Origin: Thermococcus cleftensis
GTDB lineage: Archaea > Methanobacteriota_B > Thermococci > Thermococcales > Thermococcaceae
Assembly: GCF_000265525.1 (NCBI RefSeq)
Contig: NC_018015.1
Coordinates: 1,834,322 to 1,898,321, forward strand
DNA: 64,000 nt
Direction of reading: 5' to 3'
Positions 1 through 7,508 of this stretch are shown here, piece by piece. The notes under the pieces are model-generated. The model was not told where the DNA came from, made no database searches, and saw only the letters and a list, made by a program, of their open reading frames with translations. Each line of letters starts with the position of its first letter. Position 1 is the stretch's first letter. Both the position numbers and the translations under genes were made by a program.

Positions 1-240
1 TACACCATCGGCCACGGCTACTTCCTTGATATAGCCTCGTCCGAGAACCCCGAGGAGGACCTCTACCTGGTGTTCTACCACAAGATACTGCCCCTCTTCC
101 AGGAGTACTTCTACGGAAGCTGGGAGCAGCTGGGGTCGTTCTATCCTGGATTCGAGTTCATAGACGACAGGGGCAGGATAGTGATGATGGACAGGGAGTC
201 CTTCATGGAGGCCCTTCGTCGGCTGGTGAGGGCGGAATGA
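1..240 (+). CDS. mcrB: McrB-type restriction GTPase, C-terminal end (partial)
   Basis: Only the last 79 codons are in the window, so the AAA+ GTPase core is not visible. The tail starts YTIGHGYF and continues with KILPLFQEYFYGSWEQL, which matches the conserved C-terminal end of McrB-family ATPases. The stop codon TGA (238-240) overlaps the ATG of the next gene in an ATGA junction, so the two are translationally coupled. McrB translocates on DNA and delivers the McrC nuclease to modified target sites. The McrC gene directly downstream supports the call. Confidence 0.8.
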   Translation, partial: YTIGHGYFLDIASSENPEEDLYLVFYHKILPLFQEYFYGSWEQLGSFYPGFEFIDDRGRIVMMDRESFMEALRRLVRAE

Positions 241-1628
241 AGAGAATAACCCTCTACGAGTTCCAGAGGAAGTACCTCAGCACGATCCGAACAGAGGGGG
301 TGGACGTAACTCCGGAGAGCCTTCAGAGGTTTTTCGAGGTCATAAACGGGCTTTACGGCAGGGAGCACGAGGTTTTGAGCCTCAAGTACGACACCCGGAG
401 GGGGGAGTACTACATCAAGGCCCACGGCAGCGTGGGCTTCGCCTACCACCTGGGGGAGCCGAGGTTTATGATCCAGGTTCTCCCGAGGCCCTACAAACGC
501 GACCCCGACGAGGCGCGCTCCCTGCGCTTTTTCCTCAGCCTGATGAACCTCAGCGGCGGACTGGGGCTGGGAAGGCGGGAGATAGAAGATGCTGTGTCGA
601 CGTACACGCGGGGAGATGGGAGCGTTCACGAACTCTTCCTGTATCTCTACGTTTACCTCCTGGGCAGGGAGCTCTTCCACGGTCTCTACCGGGAGTACTC
701 CGAGGTCGAGGAGGAACTCCAGACGATACGGGGAAGGGTTCTCCTCTCGCGCCTTGCCAGAAGGCCTCCCCTCGGCAGGGACGTTCCGGTTAGACACGCG
801 GTCCTCGACGTTGATACTGCCCTCAACAGGGTCCTGAAGGCGGCCCTGGAGGTGGTCGTGGGGGTTTCAGCGTGGGAGGGCGTGGCCAGGGCCGCGGAGG
901 CTCTGATTCGATACTTTGCAGACGTTGGTTCTCTCAGGCAGGGGGACATAGAGAGGGTCGCCTTCAACCCGCTGAATGAGAGGTTCCGGCCGGCTTTCCA
1001 CCTGGCAACCATGATACTCGCTGGCTTTGGAAAGCTTTCCCGTGGAGGCTTCACGACTCCGGGGATATTCATAGAGATGGATCGCCTGTTCGAGGATCTC
1101 GTTTACCACACGATCCTGACGGCCCTCGCCGGAAGGGGAAGGGTCCACAGGCAGCACCCCCTGCCGCAGATCGTCAGGGGTGCCGCGGAGATAGAGGCCA
1201 AAATGGGCGCGGTGTTTACCTTCGGCCCCCCAAGGCCCGACATCTTCGTTCAGATGCCCGGTGGCAGGTGCATTCTGGAGGTGAAGTACAGGAACCTGAG
1301 CGTGAAGATGGGCGACACGTGGTGGCGCAAGCTCGTCAGGAGCAGTGGGGAGCTTTACCAGGTGTACTCCTACTCCCGCATCTCCGGCGGCGGGGCGCTC
1401 ATCGTCTACCCGAGGCTGAGGGGCCAGTACAACGAGTGGCTTCCCGACATGTTCGATGAGGGAGTCGAGACCTTCAGCTTCTTCGACGGCACGCCGCTTG
1501 GAATCGTCGGGTACGAACTGTCGCGCATCGGCAGGGACGTGCTCATAGCGCGCAGGGGAGTGGTTCTCGACGGAAAAATCGCGGGAAACGTTAGGAACCT
1601 CCTAGAGTCCGTGTGCGTTGGAAGCTAA
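237..1628 (+). CDS. mcrC: McrC family nuclease subunit of a McrBC restriction system
   Basis: A 463-residue protein coupled to mcrB by a 4-bp overlap. The C-terminal half holds a PD-(D/E)XK nuclease core: PDIF (D335), then LEVKYRN (E348, K350). McrC-family signatures are also present: TIRGRVLLS near residue 163, FNPLNERFRPAFHLA near 243, and RLFEDLVY near 283. McrC cuts DNA, usually methylated or otherwise modified, when bound to the McrB motor. Full length and intact catalytic residues suggest a working enzyme. Its modification specificity cannot be read from sequence. The ORF ends about 150 bp before mptA, which has its own promoter. Confidence 0.85.
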   Translation: MKRITLYEFQRKYLSTIRTEGVDVTPESLQRFFEVINGLYGREHEVLSLKYDTRRGEYYIKAHGSVGFAYHLGEPRFMIQVLPRPYKRDPDEARSLRFFLSLMNLSGGLGLGRREIEDAVSTYTRGDGSVHELFLYLYVYLLGRELFHGLYREYSEVEEELQTIRGRVLLSRLARRPPLGRDVPVRHAVLDVDTALNRVLKAALEVVVGVSAWEGVARAAEALIRYFADVGSLRQGDIERVAFNPLNERFRPAFHLATMILAGFGKLSRGGFTTPGIFIEMDRLFEDLVYHTILTALAGRGRVHRQHPLPQIVRGAAEIEAKMGAVFTFGPPRPDIFVQMPGGRCILEVKYRNLSVKMGDTWWRKLVRSSGELYQVYSYSRISGGGALIVYPRLRGQYNEWLPDMFDEGVETFSFFDGTPLGIVGYELSRIGRDVLIARRGVVLDGKIAGNVRNLLESVCVGS

Positions 1629-1723
1629 GGTAACATTTAAACGCGATGTCAGATTGGCCAAGGGGAATGGAGAAAACTTCCCGCTATAACCCAAAATTTC
1701 TCGGGGTTTCTCTTAGATTAGGG

Positions 1724-1737
1724 TAGCTTTAAAAGGG
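1724..1737 (+). promoter_or_regulatory. TATA-box promoter for mptA
   Basis: An AGCTTTAAAAGG box lies about 45-50 bp upstream of the mptA start, placing transcription start near 1757. A second TTTAAA-type box at about 1635-1641 lies just after the mcrC stop; no RNA motif could be recognised in the interval between them. Confidence 0.55.
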
Positions 1738-1780
1738 GCCGCGGTTAGAACCACCTAACTAAAAAGTGAGGGTGATGTCC

Positions 1781-2584
1781 ATGTTCGTTGAGACCCAGGA
1801 GGAGAGGCCCGAGATAAGGGAGCGCCTTCATCGCGTTGGTATCACCAACCTGAGAAGCGTGGCCAAGATAAACTGGAAGGGAAAGGTTTACACGTTCCTC
1901 CCGCTCTTTGAGATAACCATCGACGTCCCCGAGGAGAAGAAGGGGATACACATGAGCAGGCTCGTGGAGAGCATAACCGAGGCCATGAGCGAGGCCGTCG
2001 AGGAGGAGGTCATGGAGGCTCATTCCTCGCTCGAAGAGCTGGGGAGAGCGATAATCAGCCGCCTGGAAGGGAAGCACCCCCACAAGAGGGCGGAGGTGTG
2101 GATAAGAACCCACCTCATCATTCCGAGGGAAACCCCGGCCAGTGGAAAGACCACCTACGAGCCCTACGACGTCGAGGTCGGGGTCATAAAGCACTACGAC
2201 GGGACCTTTGAGAAGGTTCTCCGCGTCAAGGTAATCGGAAACACCGCCTGCCCCCACGCCATGGCCAACAACAACGGGAAGACCCACATACAGAGGGCGA
2301 TAGGCGAGCTTGAGGTTAGAACCCCCTTCAACGAGGAGATAGCCTTAGAAGACATGATTGACGTGGTCGAGAGCTCGTTCAGCCACCCGACGTACACCCT
2401 GCTGAAGACGGCGGACGAGAACGCCGTGGTTCAGGGAATGTTTGCCAACCCGAAGTTTGTTGAGGACGTTGCGCGCGAGATATTCGCCAAGGCGAAGGAG
2501 AGGTTCAAGGGCAGGATCCACGTGAAGGTCATCAGCAACGAGAGCATCCACAAGCACGACGTCATAGCCGAGACGTGGAGCTGA
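1781..2584 (+). CDS. mptA: GTP cyclohydrolase MptA (FolE2 type)
   Basis: About 267 residues of the COG1469 family. The signature [19 protein letters not shown] carries the metal/active-site Cys and His, followed by AIGELEV. In archaea this Fe(II)-dependent enzyme converts GTP to 7,8-dihydroneopterin 2',3'-cyclic phosphate, the first step toward pterin cofactors. The ORF can be read from a GTG at 1766, but a GAGGGTGAT ribosome binding site at 1768-1776 fits best with ATG 1781 ([16 protein letters not shown]). ATG 1775 lies inside that site and is less likely. The gene is monocistronic, with its own TATA box and T-runs downstream. Confidence 0.88.
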   Translation: MFVETQEERPEIRERLHRVGITNLRSVAKINWKGKVYTFLPLFEITIDVPEEKKGIHMSRLVESITEAMSEAVEEEVMEAHSSLEELGRAIISRLEGKHPHKRAEVWIRTHLIIPRETPASGKTTYEPYDVEVGVIKHYDGTFEKVLRVKVIGNTACPHAMANNNGKTHIQRAIGELEVRTPFNEEIALEDMIDVVESSFSHPTYTLLKTADENAVVQGMFANPKFVEDVAREIFAKAKERFKGRIHVKVISNESIHKHDVIAETWS

Positions 2585-2600
2585 GCTCTGGCTGACGTTA

Positions 2601-2609
2601 TCTTTTTTT
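2601..2609 (+). terminator. T-run after mptA
   Basis: A run of seven T lies about 20 bp after the mptA stop, as expected for archaeal intrinsic termination. A second run of ten T lies at 2707-2716. The 170 bp between is AT-rich and shows no gene. Confidence 0.5.
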
Positions 2610-2744
2610 GTTGAAATTTCTGGTAAATTGTTTCGTTTGTGAAGCTTTTGACAACTTTTCGTCGCTTTCGGTTGAAGGTTTTTAGGGATATTTTATCCAA
2701 TCACGATTTTTTTTTTCATTTATGACAACATACGTTCGAAGTAA

Positions 2745-2817
2745 GACTTAAATAGTGGGGAGTAATAGTTATCACCGCCCGGAGGTACTCCTCTCCCCGG
2801 GCAGGAGGGTTGGCTTG
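2745..2817 (+). promoter_or_regulatory. Promoter and hairpin leader of the secreted-peptide operon
   Basis: The TATA box GACTTAAATAG (about 2745-2755) predicts transcription start near 2778. The leader then begins with a perfect stem: GCCCGG (2777-2782) pairs with CCGGGC (2797-2802). The ribosome binding site AGGAGGG (2803-2809) follows immediately and is 8-9 nt from ATG 2818, so the hairpin abuts the site and could affect its access. The stretch 2791-2813 recurs at 6215-6237 (see findings). Confidence 0.5.
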
Positions 2818-3141
2818 ATGAAGAAGCTGGTTGCCCTGTTGTTCGGTCTGCTGGTAGTGGCGGCAGGGTTCGCGGCAGCGACGACTTGGGCTGTTACCTC
2901 AGTTAGAGGATACAACAGCGACTCATATGGCTACTCGTGGACAGAGATAGGAGTCAAGTACGACGTTCAGCACCCCTACACAAACTACTACATTACCTAT
3001 AGGACCGGTGGCGGTGGCGCCTATGGTGACCATAAAGTGACGGGACTCAGAGTAATTGCAGAACCTAACGGAGCAGAAACTATCGTGACAATCGATGGAT
3101 ACCACAACATAATTTCATCGGCTGGGTGGCCGTATATTTGA
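2818..3141 (+). CDS. Small secreted Tyr/Gly-rich peptide (107 aa)
   Basis: Starts MKKLVALLFGLLVVAAG, a clear signal peptide with likely cleavage near the AAA at residues 20-22. The predicted mature part, about 85 residues, has 11 tyrosines, a GGGG run, no cysteine and an aromatic end (GWPYI). The reading frame is open further upstream, but the TATA box and the GGAGGG site fix the start at ATG 2818. No family could be assigned with confidence. It is the first gene before a block of membrane proteins and an ABC transporter (3194-6258), so it may be the exported substrate, possibly a bacteriocin-like or signalling peptide. That role is inference. Confidence 0.65.
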   Translation: MKKLVALLFGLLVVAAGFAAATTWAVTSVRGYNSDSYGYSWTEIGVKYDVQHPYTNYYITYRTGGGGAYGDHKVTGLRVIAEPNGAETIVTIDGYHNIISSAGWPYI

Positions 3142-3193
3142 TCTCTTTCTCGTCTTTCTCCCCCCTTTTTGAAAATAAAAAGGAGGATCTAAA

Positions 3194-4279
3194 ATGGCCG
3201 GGCACAGATTGACATATCTTCTCCTACTGGTTACGGTTCTTATAGTGTCATCCCTTGCTAGTGCTTCTGAGCTTGGTAGTTATACTTCCCTGACATACAC
3301 ATCGGAAAGATACGACCCGTACGTCCACTATCGGCTCTCCCAGGGGGACAAGCCTGAATGGATAACCACGTCCCTCATTATCTACAACTACTCAGGGGTT
3401 CTTTACGTGATAAAGGCCCACAACGACACCGTGATGAGGTTCGAGCTCGCGCAGAAAGGGGATTACATAAGTTCACACGTTACCGTCCTGCTTAATAACG
3501 TCACGGTGATGACGTTCCTTCCTAGGGGCACGGCCCCACCCGTTTTCTGGAACGAGTCTGAGGTTCTTTCAGAGAAAGTTGAGAAAAGCCACAACCCGGA
3601 CTTCAAGGACTGGAACTGGTACGTGTTCAAACTGGGGGAAGTCACGATAAGGGGGGCGTACCTCATCAGGAAAAGCGACCTGCAGGTGGTAAAAGACGGA
3701 AAAGTTTACGGCCACACGATGCTGTTTGACGACCCCGGAAACCCGCTCGAGAAGGGGGATTCCTTTTCAGAGTACCCCTTTGCCACGTCCATCGACCGGG
3801 TCACGATCGACAACGACAAACCGAGGAGGTGGAAAAACGTCACCTATTACCCCCCGCTGAAGACGGTAGTCACGGGCCAGTACTCCTTTAACCTGACCCA
3901 GCCCTTCGGGAGGGGCTATCCCCTTATGGACGTTCAGATGGCAACCCTGATCTACACCTTCGACGCATCGGACGGAAAGCTCGTCTTCACCCCCAACGGC
4001 GGACCCGACCTGTGGGCCGTTGGAATTCTGGACGCGTCGTTTGCAGACGAGTACGCTCTGTATCAGGTGGAGGTCAAGCACGATGACTCGTACGCCGTAG
4101 GCCTAGTCCTTAAAGCCTTCAGGCTCAAAGAGGGAAAACACGAAACCGTCGCCTTCGAGAAGCGGGGAACCGAAACTTCTTACGTCTTTTATGCCTCCCT
4201 AGTAGTTCTAGTGCTGACCGTCGTCTTGACCAGACGAAACGTCCTGAGAAGAACTGCAGATCGTCACTCAGGAAGGTGA
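3194..4279 (+). CDS. Secreted, C-terminally membrane-anchored protein
   Basis: 361 residues with an N-terminal signal sequence (LTYLLLLVTVLIVSSLASA) and one C-terminal membrane helix (SYVFYASLVVLVLTVVL) followed by a basic tail. The body between them should lie outside the cell and contains several N-x-S/T sequons. Ribosome binding site AGGAGGATC sits 5-6 nt before ATG 3194. No recognised domain. It begins 52 bp after the secreted peptide and 4 bp before the ABC permease, so it probably belongs to the same transcript. Possible roles are receptor, immunity factor or peptide-maturation partner, none of which is proven. Confidence 0.6.
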   Translation: MAGHRLTYLLLLVTVLIVSSLASASELGSYTSLTYTSERYDPYVHYRLSQGDKPEWITTSLIIYNYSGVLYVIKAHNDTVMRFELAQKGDYISSHVTVLLNNVTVMTFLPRGTAPPVFWNESEVLSEKVEKSHNPDFKDWNWYVFKLGEVTIRGAYLIRKSDLQVVKDGKVYGHTMLFDDPGNPLEKGDSFSEYPFATSIDRVTIDNDKPRRWKNVTYYPPLKTVVTGQYSFNLTQPFGRGYPLMDVQMATLIYTFDASDGKLVFTPNGGPDLWAVGILDASFADEYALYQVEVKHDDSYAVGLVLKAFRLKEGKHETVAFEKRGTETSYVFYASLVVLVLTVVLTRRNVLRRTADRHSGR

Positions 4280-4283
4280 TAGT

Positions 4284-5051
4284 ATGGGACGCCTCTACAC
4301 CCTCTTCCGCTGGGAGATGAACGATATCGTGAAGAACGTTCTCCTCCTGCTGGGCCTGGTTCTGACTGGCATGGCGATGAAGCGGTCCCTCATGGGGGTG
4401 GACTCCATTCCGGGCTCCATCTCTGGGACGGAGATAAGCCTCTTTGGGCCTTCCACGGCCACGGGAGTCGCGGTGAGCATTCAGGGACTCCTATCCCTCG
4501 ACGACGTCTGGACCCTGCTGAGCTTCCTTATCCTGCTTCTTGGAGCCCTTACCTTCCGCTACGACAGGGACAGCGGTGTTGCCCGTTCCATCTACTCCCT
4601 CCCATACTCCAACACGGAAATCTTTGGAGTTAAGCTCCTATCGCTCATCATATACGCCTTCGCAATGGTGCTTTTGCCCTTCGCCTACGTGACGCTGACC
4701 ACGTACGCGAGCATAGCCGGCCACATTTCGGAGATAACCTCCGGCTTCCTCGGGGACGCACTGCTCCTCGTTGCCTTCCTCCTCCTATACCTCGTGGCAG
4801 TCGCTACGCTGGTCTCGCTGGCATCTCCAAACGCCTTCCTTGCCTTCATGGTCGGCTTTGCAGTAATCTACGCACCGAGGGTGACGGGTAGCTCCGGGAT
4901 ACCTCCCCAGCTTTTCATCAACGCCATAACCCGTAGCGGGAGCACGGGCTTTACGCCCTTCACCGCGGAATACCTCGGCTGGGGGGTGCTCGTCCCGCTG
5001 GTGCTCTTCGCTCTCTCGTGGGTTCTCATCAGGAGGAGGGACGTGGTATGA
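4284..5051 (+). CDS. ABC-2 type transporter permease
   Basis: 255 residues, mostly hydrophobic, with about six membrane segments, including VLLLLGLVLTGMAM, LSFLILLLGALTF and LLLVAFLLLYLVAVATLVS. The motif FRYDRDSGVARSIYSLPYS resembles the cytoplasmic coupling region of ABC-2 permeases such as the NosY type. Ribosome binding site GGAAGGTGAT precedes ATG 4284. It overlaps the next gene by 4 bp (ATGA). Its partner ATPase is at 5506-6258. Confidence 0.75.
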   Translation: MGRLYTLFRWEMNDIVKNVLLLLGLVLTGMAMKRSLMGVDSIPGSISGTEISLFGPSTATGVAVSIQGLLSLDDVWTLLSFLILLLGALTFRYDRDSGVARSIYSLPYSNTEIFGVKLLSLIIYAFAMVLLPFAYVTLTTYASIAGHISEITSGFLGDALLLVAFLLLYLVAVATLVSLASPNAFLAFMVGFAVIYAPRVTGSSGIPPQLFINAITRSGSTGFTPFTAEYLGWGVLVPLVLFALSWVLIRRRDVV

Positions 5052-5509
5052 GGTTCTGGGTGGCTCTCCTCTCGGCGATGCTCATTCTCACCGTGGGCTC
5101 ACTCTGGGTTTACAGCTCCTACGAGGACCAAGTGGGTTCAATAGGACCCCTTTTCCTGCCCCCTGTGGAGCATCAGGGAAACACCACCAGCATAAACTAC
5201 GTCATCGCCCACACCCCCACCAGCTCGCTCGTGGAGGCGTCGTGCAGCGGCAACGGTGTCGTTGAGGTCTACGACGTCATAACCGGCGAGATGGTGGATA
5301 AACACACCGTTTACGGTCATGCCAGGTACCAGTTCGTTCTCCCCCGGGAGGGCGACTACCTGGTAATCAACAACGGAACCGAACGGCTAACCTGCTCATT
5401 CCGCTTCGTCAAGAACTACCCCACTAGGGCAGTTCAGAACGCCCTCTACCTCAGCGGCTCGGCCTTCGCTCTGCTCCTGGCGTTCATCGTCTGGAGGTGG
5501 GTGAGGTGA
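5048..5509 (+). CDS. Membrane-anchored protein of the ABC operon
   Basis: 153 residues with a membrane helix at each end (MRFWVALLSAMLILTVGSL and LYLSGSAFALLLAFIVWRW). The middle, about 100 residues with two cysteines and N-x-T sites, should face outward. The start is the ATG overlapping the permease stop, and its stop TGA overlaps the ATPase GTG (GTGA). This strict coupling says it is part of the transporter. No known domain was recognised. It could be an accessory subunit or an immunity-type protein. Confidence 0.6.
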   Translation: MRFWVALLSAMLILTVGSLWVYSSYEDQVGSIGPLFLPPVEHQGNTTSINYVIAHTPTSSLVEASCSGNGVVEVYDVITGEMVDKHTVYGHARYQFVLPREGDYLVINNGTERLTCSFRFVKNYPTRAVQNALYLSGSAFALLLAFIVWRWVR

Positions 5510-6258
5510 TTATCGAGGCCAAAGACCTGAAGAAACACTTCGGGAGCATACGTGCGCTCGACGGCGTTACCGTGGAGATTCCCGAGGGGCTGACCCTCAT
5601 TCTCGGCCCCAACGGGGGCGGAAAGAGCACGTTCCTCAAGCTCGCGACCGGCGTTTACAGGCCAACCTCCGGGGAGATAAAGGTGTTCGGCGAGGCCCCC
5701 TGGAACAACTGGCGAATCAAGGCCCGCTTCGGCGTCGCCTACGACCCGCCGGCTTTCCCCCAGTTCGCGACAGGCAGGGAGTGGCTGAGCCTTTTCGCCG
5801 AGAGCAAGGGCGCCGGCGAGGAGGAAATCGAGCGCGTGGCGGAGATGTTCGAGGTCAGGAGTTTCCTCGACAAGAGGATAAACGGCTACTCTTCCGGAAT
5901 GCTGAAGAGGCTCTCGCTGGCTCAAGCATTCATAGGAGACCCCGAGCTGATATTCCTGGACGAGCCGCTGGCCAACATAGACTTCGACAGCATGGAGCGG
6001 GTGATAGGGATAATAGACGAGATGAGGGGCAGGAAGAGCTTCGTGGTCATAAGCCACATCTGGGAGCCTCTGATGCCAATCGTGGACTGGGTCGTGGTCA
6101 TAGGCAACGGGAAGCTCGTCCTGAGCGGAGAAGCGGAAGATGTTCAAGAAGAGGTCGAGAGGCTCTTCAAGCCAAAGGTTAGACGTTCGAAGAGGGAAGG
6201 GGCGGGGAAAGGCCCCTCCCCCGGGCAGGAGGGTCGGCAAACCCCTGCCAACGGTTAA
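5506..6258 (+). CDS. ABC transporter ATP-binding protein
   Basis: 250 residues with Walker A GPNGGGKST, signature YSSGMLKRLSLAQ, Walker B LIFLDEPLANID and an H-loop (VVISHIWEP). It resembles ATPases paired with ABC-2 permeases. GTG 5506 is chosen because GTGA overlaps the previous stop and GGAGGTGGG lies upstream; GTG 5497 is an alternative. The C-terminal tail of about 35 residues (VRRSKREGAGKG onward) is basic and low in complexity, and may be read-through of a short extra segment. That segment contains the second copy of the repeat also seen in the operon leader. Confidence 0.85.
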   Translation: MIIEAKDLKKHFGSIRALDGVTVEIPEGLTLILGPNGGGKSTFLKLATGVYRPTSGEIKVFGEAPWNNWRIKARFGVAYDPPAFPQFATGREWLSLFAESKGAGEEEIERVAEMFEVRSFLDKRINGYSSGMLKRLSLAQAFIGDPELIFLDEPLANIDFDSMERVIGIIDEMRGRKSFVVISHIWEPLMPIVDWVVVIGNGKLVLSGEAEDVQEEVERLFKPKVRRSKREGAGKGPSPGQEGRQTPANG

Positions 6259-6304
6259 GTTCTCGGGGATTACGTTTATTAATTTTTCCTCCCACTTTGG
6301 CGTG

Positions 6305-7387
6305 ATGAATATGAAGCTCGTCCACGACCCCATACACGGCCACATCGAGCTCGACGACTTCGCGGTCAGGCTCGTTGATACCCCCGAGTTTCAGCGCCTC
6401 AGGCGGATAACCCAGCTCGGCCTGGCCTTTCTCGCCTATCCCTCCGCCCGGCACACCCGCTTCGAGCACTCCCTCGGAACCTTTCACCTCGCCAGGAAAA
6501 TCGCCGGATATAATCCAGAGGTTGATGAGGGAGCCGTTTACGCGGCTCTACTCCACGACCTCGGTCACTACCCCTTCAGCCACACGCTTGAGGGCATCTA
6601 CGGCAGACACGAGGAGAACACGAAATGGTTCATAAGGCACGGCGAAATCGGCGACGTGGTGAGGGAGCGCTATTCCATTGAGGAGTTCCTCAAACTCCTC
6701 AAGCACCCTCTCGTGAGCGGCGACATTGACGCCGACAGAATGGACTACTTGGTGAGAGACGCTTACTACACCGGGGTGGCCTATGGTCTCGTTGACCTGG
6801 ACCGGCTGGTGAGGAACCTTGCCTGGGACGGGGAGAGGCTCGTAATAGGTGAAAAGGGAGTAATGGCCGCTCAGAGTCTCCTCCTCGCGAGGAGCATGAT
6901 GTATCCCACCGTTTACCAGCACCACGTCTCGAAGATAGCGAGTGTGATGCTCGTTGAAGCGGTCAAGCTCGAAGGAATTCCCTTCAAGGAGATACGCACC
7001 ATGGACGAGGTCGACCTCGTTGCGAGGCTCAGGCGGAGCGAGAGAGCGGAGGTTCGCGAGCTGATAGAGGCCATCGATTCGAGGAGGCTCTACAAGCGCG
7101 TCCTCTACACGGATAAAGACCCGGGTGAGAAGGCGGTCGATGAGCTGAAAAGGGAACTCGAGGCCGAGTTCGGTCACCTGGTTCTCGTGGATTATCCTCC
7201 AAAGCCCAAGTTCGAGGAGAAGAACGCCTTCGTCCTCGTTGGCGGCGAGCTAAAGCGCCTCAGCGAGGTCTCGCCCCTCGTCCGCTCGCTGGTGGAGCTG
7301 AAAGACACCCACTGGCGCTGGGGCGTTTACGCGAGGGCCGACGTGGTGGAGAGGGTTGAGAAATTCATTGGACTGTTCGTTCCATAA
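6305..7387 (+). CDS. HD-domain phosphohydrolase (dNTPase-like, COG1078)
   Basis: 360 residues. The metal site is visible as RHTRFEHSLGTFHLA (first His), then LLHDLGHYPFSH (HD pair) and GDIDADRMDYLVRDAYYTG (distal Asp), the pattern of the SAMHD1/dGTPase-like COG1078 family. The first residues KLVHDPIHG are also typical. Members hydrolyse dNTPs or other nucleotides; the substrate here is unknown. The frame is open back to 6140, but a TTTATTAATTTTT box near 6271 would start transcription close to 6300, so ATG 6305 is chosen on a nearly leaderless mRNA. Confidence 0.82.
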   Translation: MNMKLVHDPIHGHIELDDFAVRLVDTPEFQRLRRITQLGLAFLAYPSARHTRFEHSLGTFHLARKIAGYNPEVDEGAVYAALLHDLGHYPFSHTLEGIYGRHEENTKWFIRHGEIGDVVRERYSIEEFLKLLKHPLVSGDIDADRMDYLVRDAYYTGVAYGLVDLDRLVRNLAWDGERLVIGEKGVMAAQSLLLARSMMYPTVYQHHVSKIASVMLVEAVKLEGIPFKEIRTMDEVDLVARLRRSERAEVRELIEAIDSRRLYKRVLYTDKDPGEKAVDELKRELEAEFGHLVLVDYPPKPKFEEKNAFVLVGGELKRLSEVSPLVRSLVELKDTHWRWGVYARADVVERVEKFIGLFVP

Positions 7388-7445
7388 CCCAAAACCTTAA
7401 GTAGTTTGAACGTCCGGAGCGCCTCTCCATTTCTCCTCTGGGAAA

Positions 7446-7508
7446 GATTTATAACCGGCCTTCTTAAGTGAGTGGTGAACAAGCTCATCAGGTTAGAAGG
7501 TGGTGTAA
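7446..7508 (+). promoter_or_regulatory. Promoter and leader of the EF-2 gene
   Basis: The strong box GATTTATAACC (7446-7456) predicts a transcript of about 30 nt before the ATG. The ribosome binding site AAGGTGGTG sits 5-6 nt from ATG 7509. Confidence 0.7.

Noticed and set aside
1636-1735. Small RNA between mcrC and mptA
   Set aside because: Two TATA-like boxes are present, but no CTGA box, strong hairpin or tRNA feature was found.
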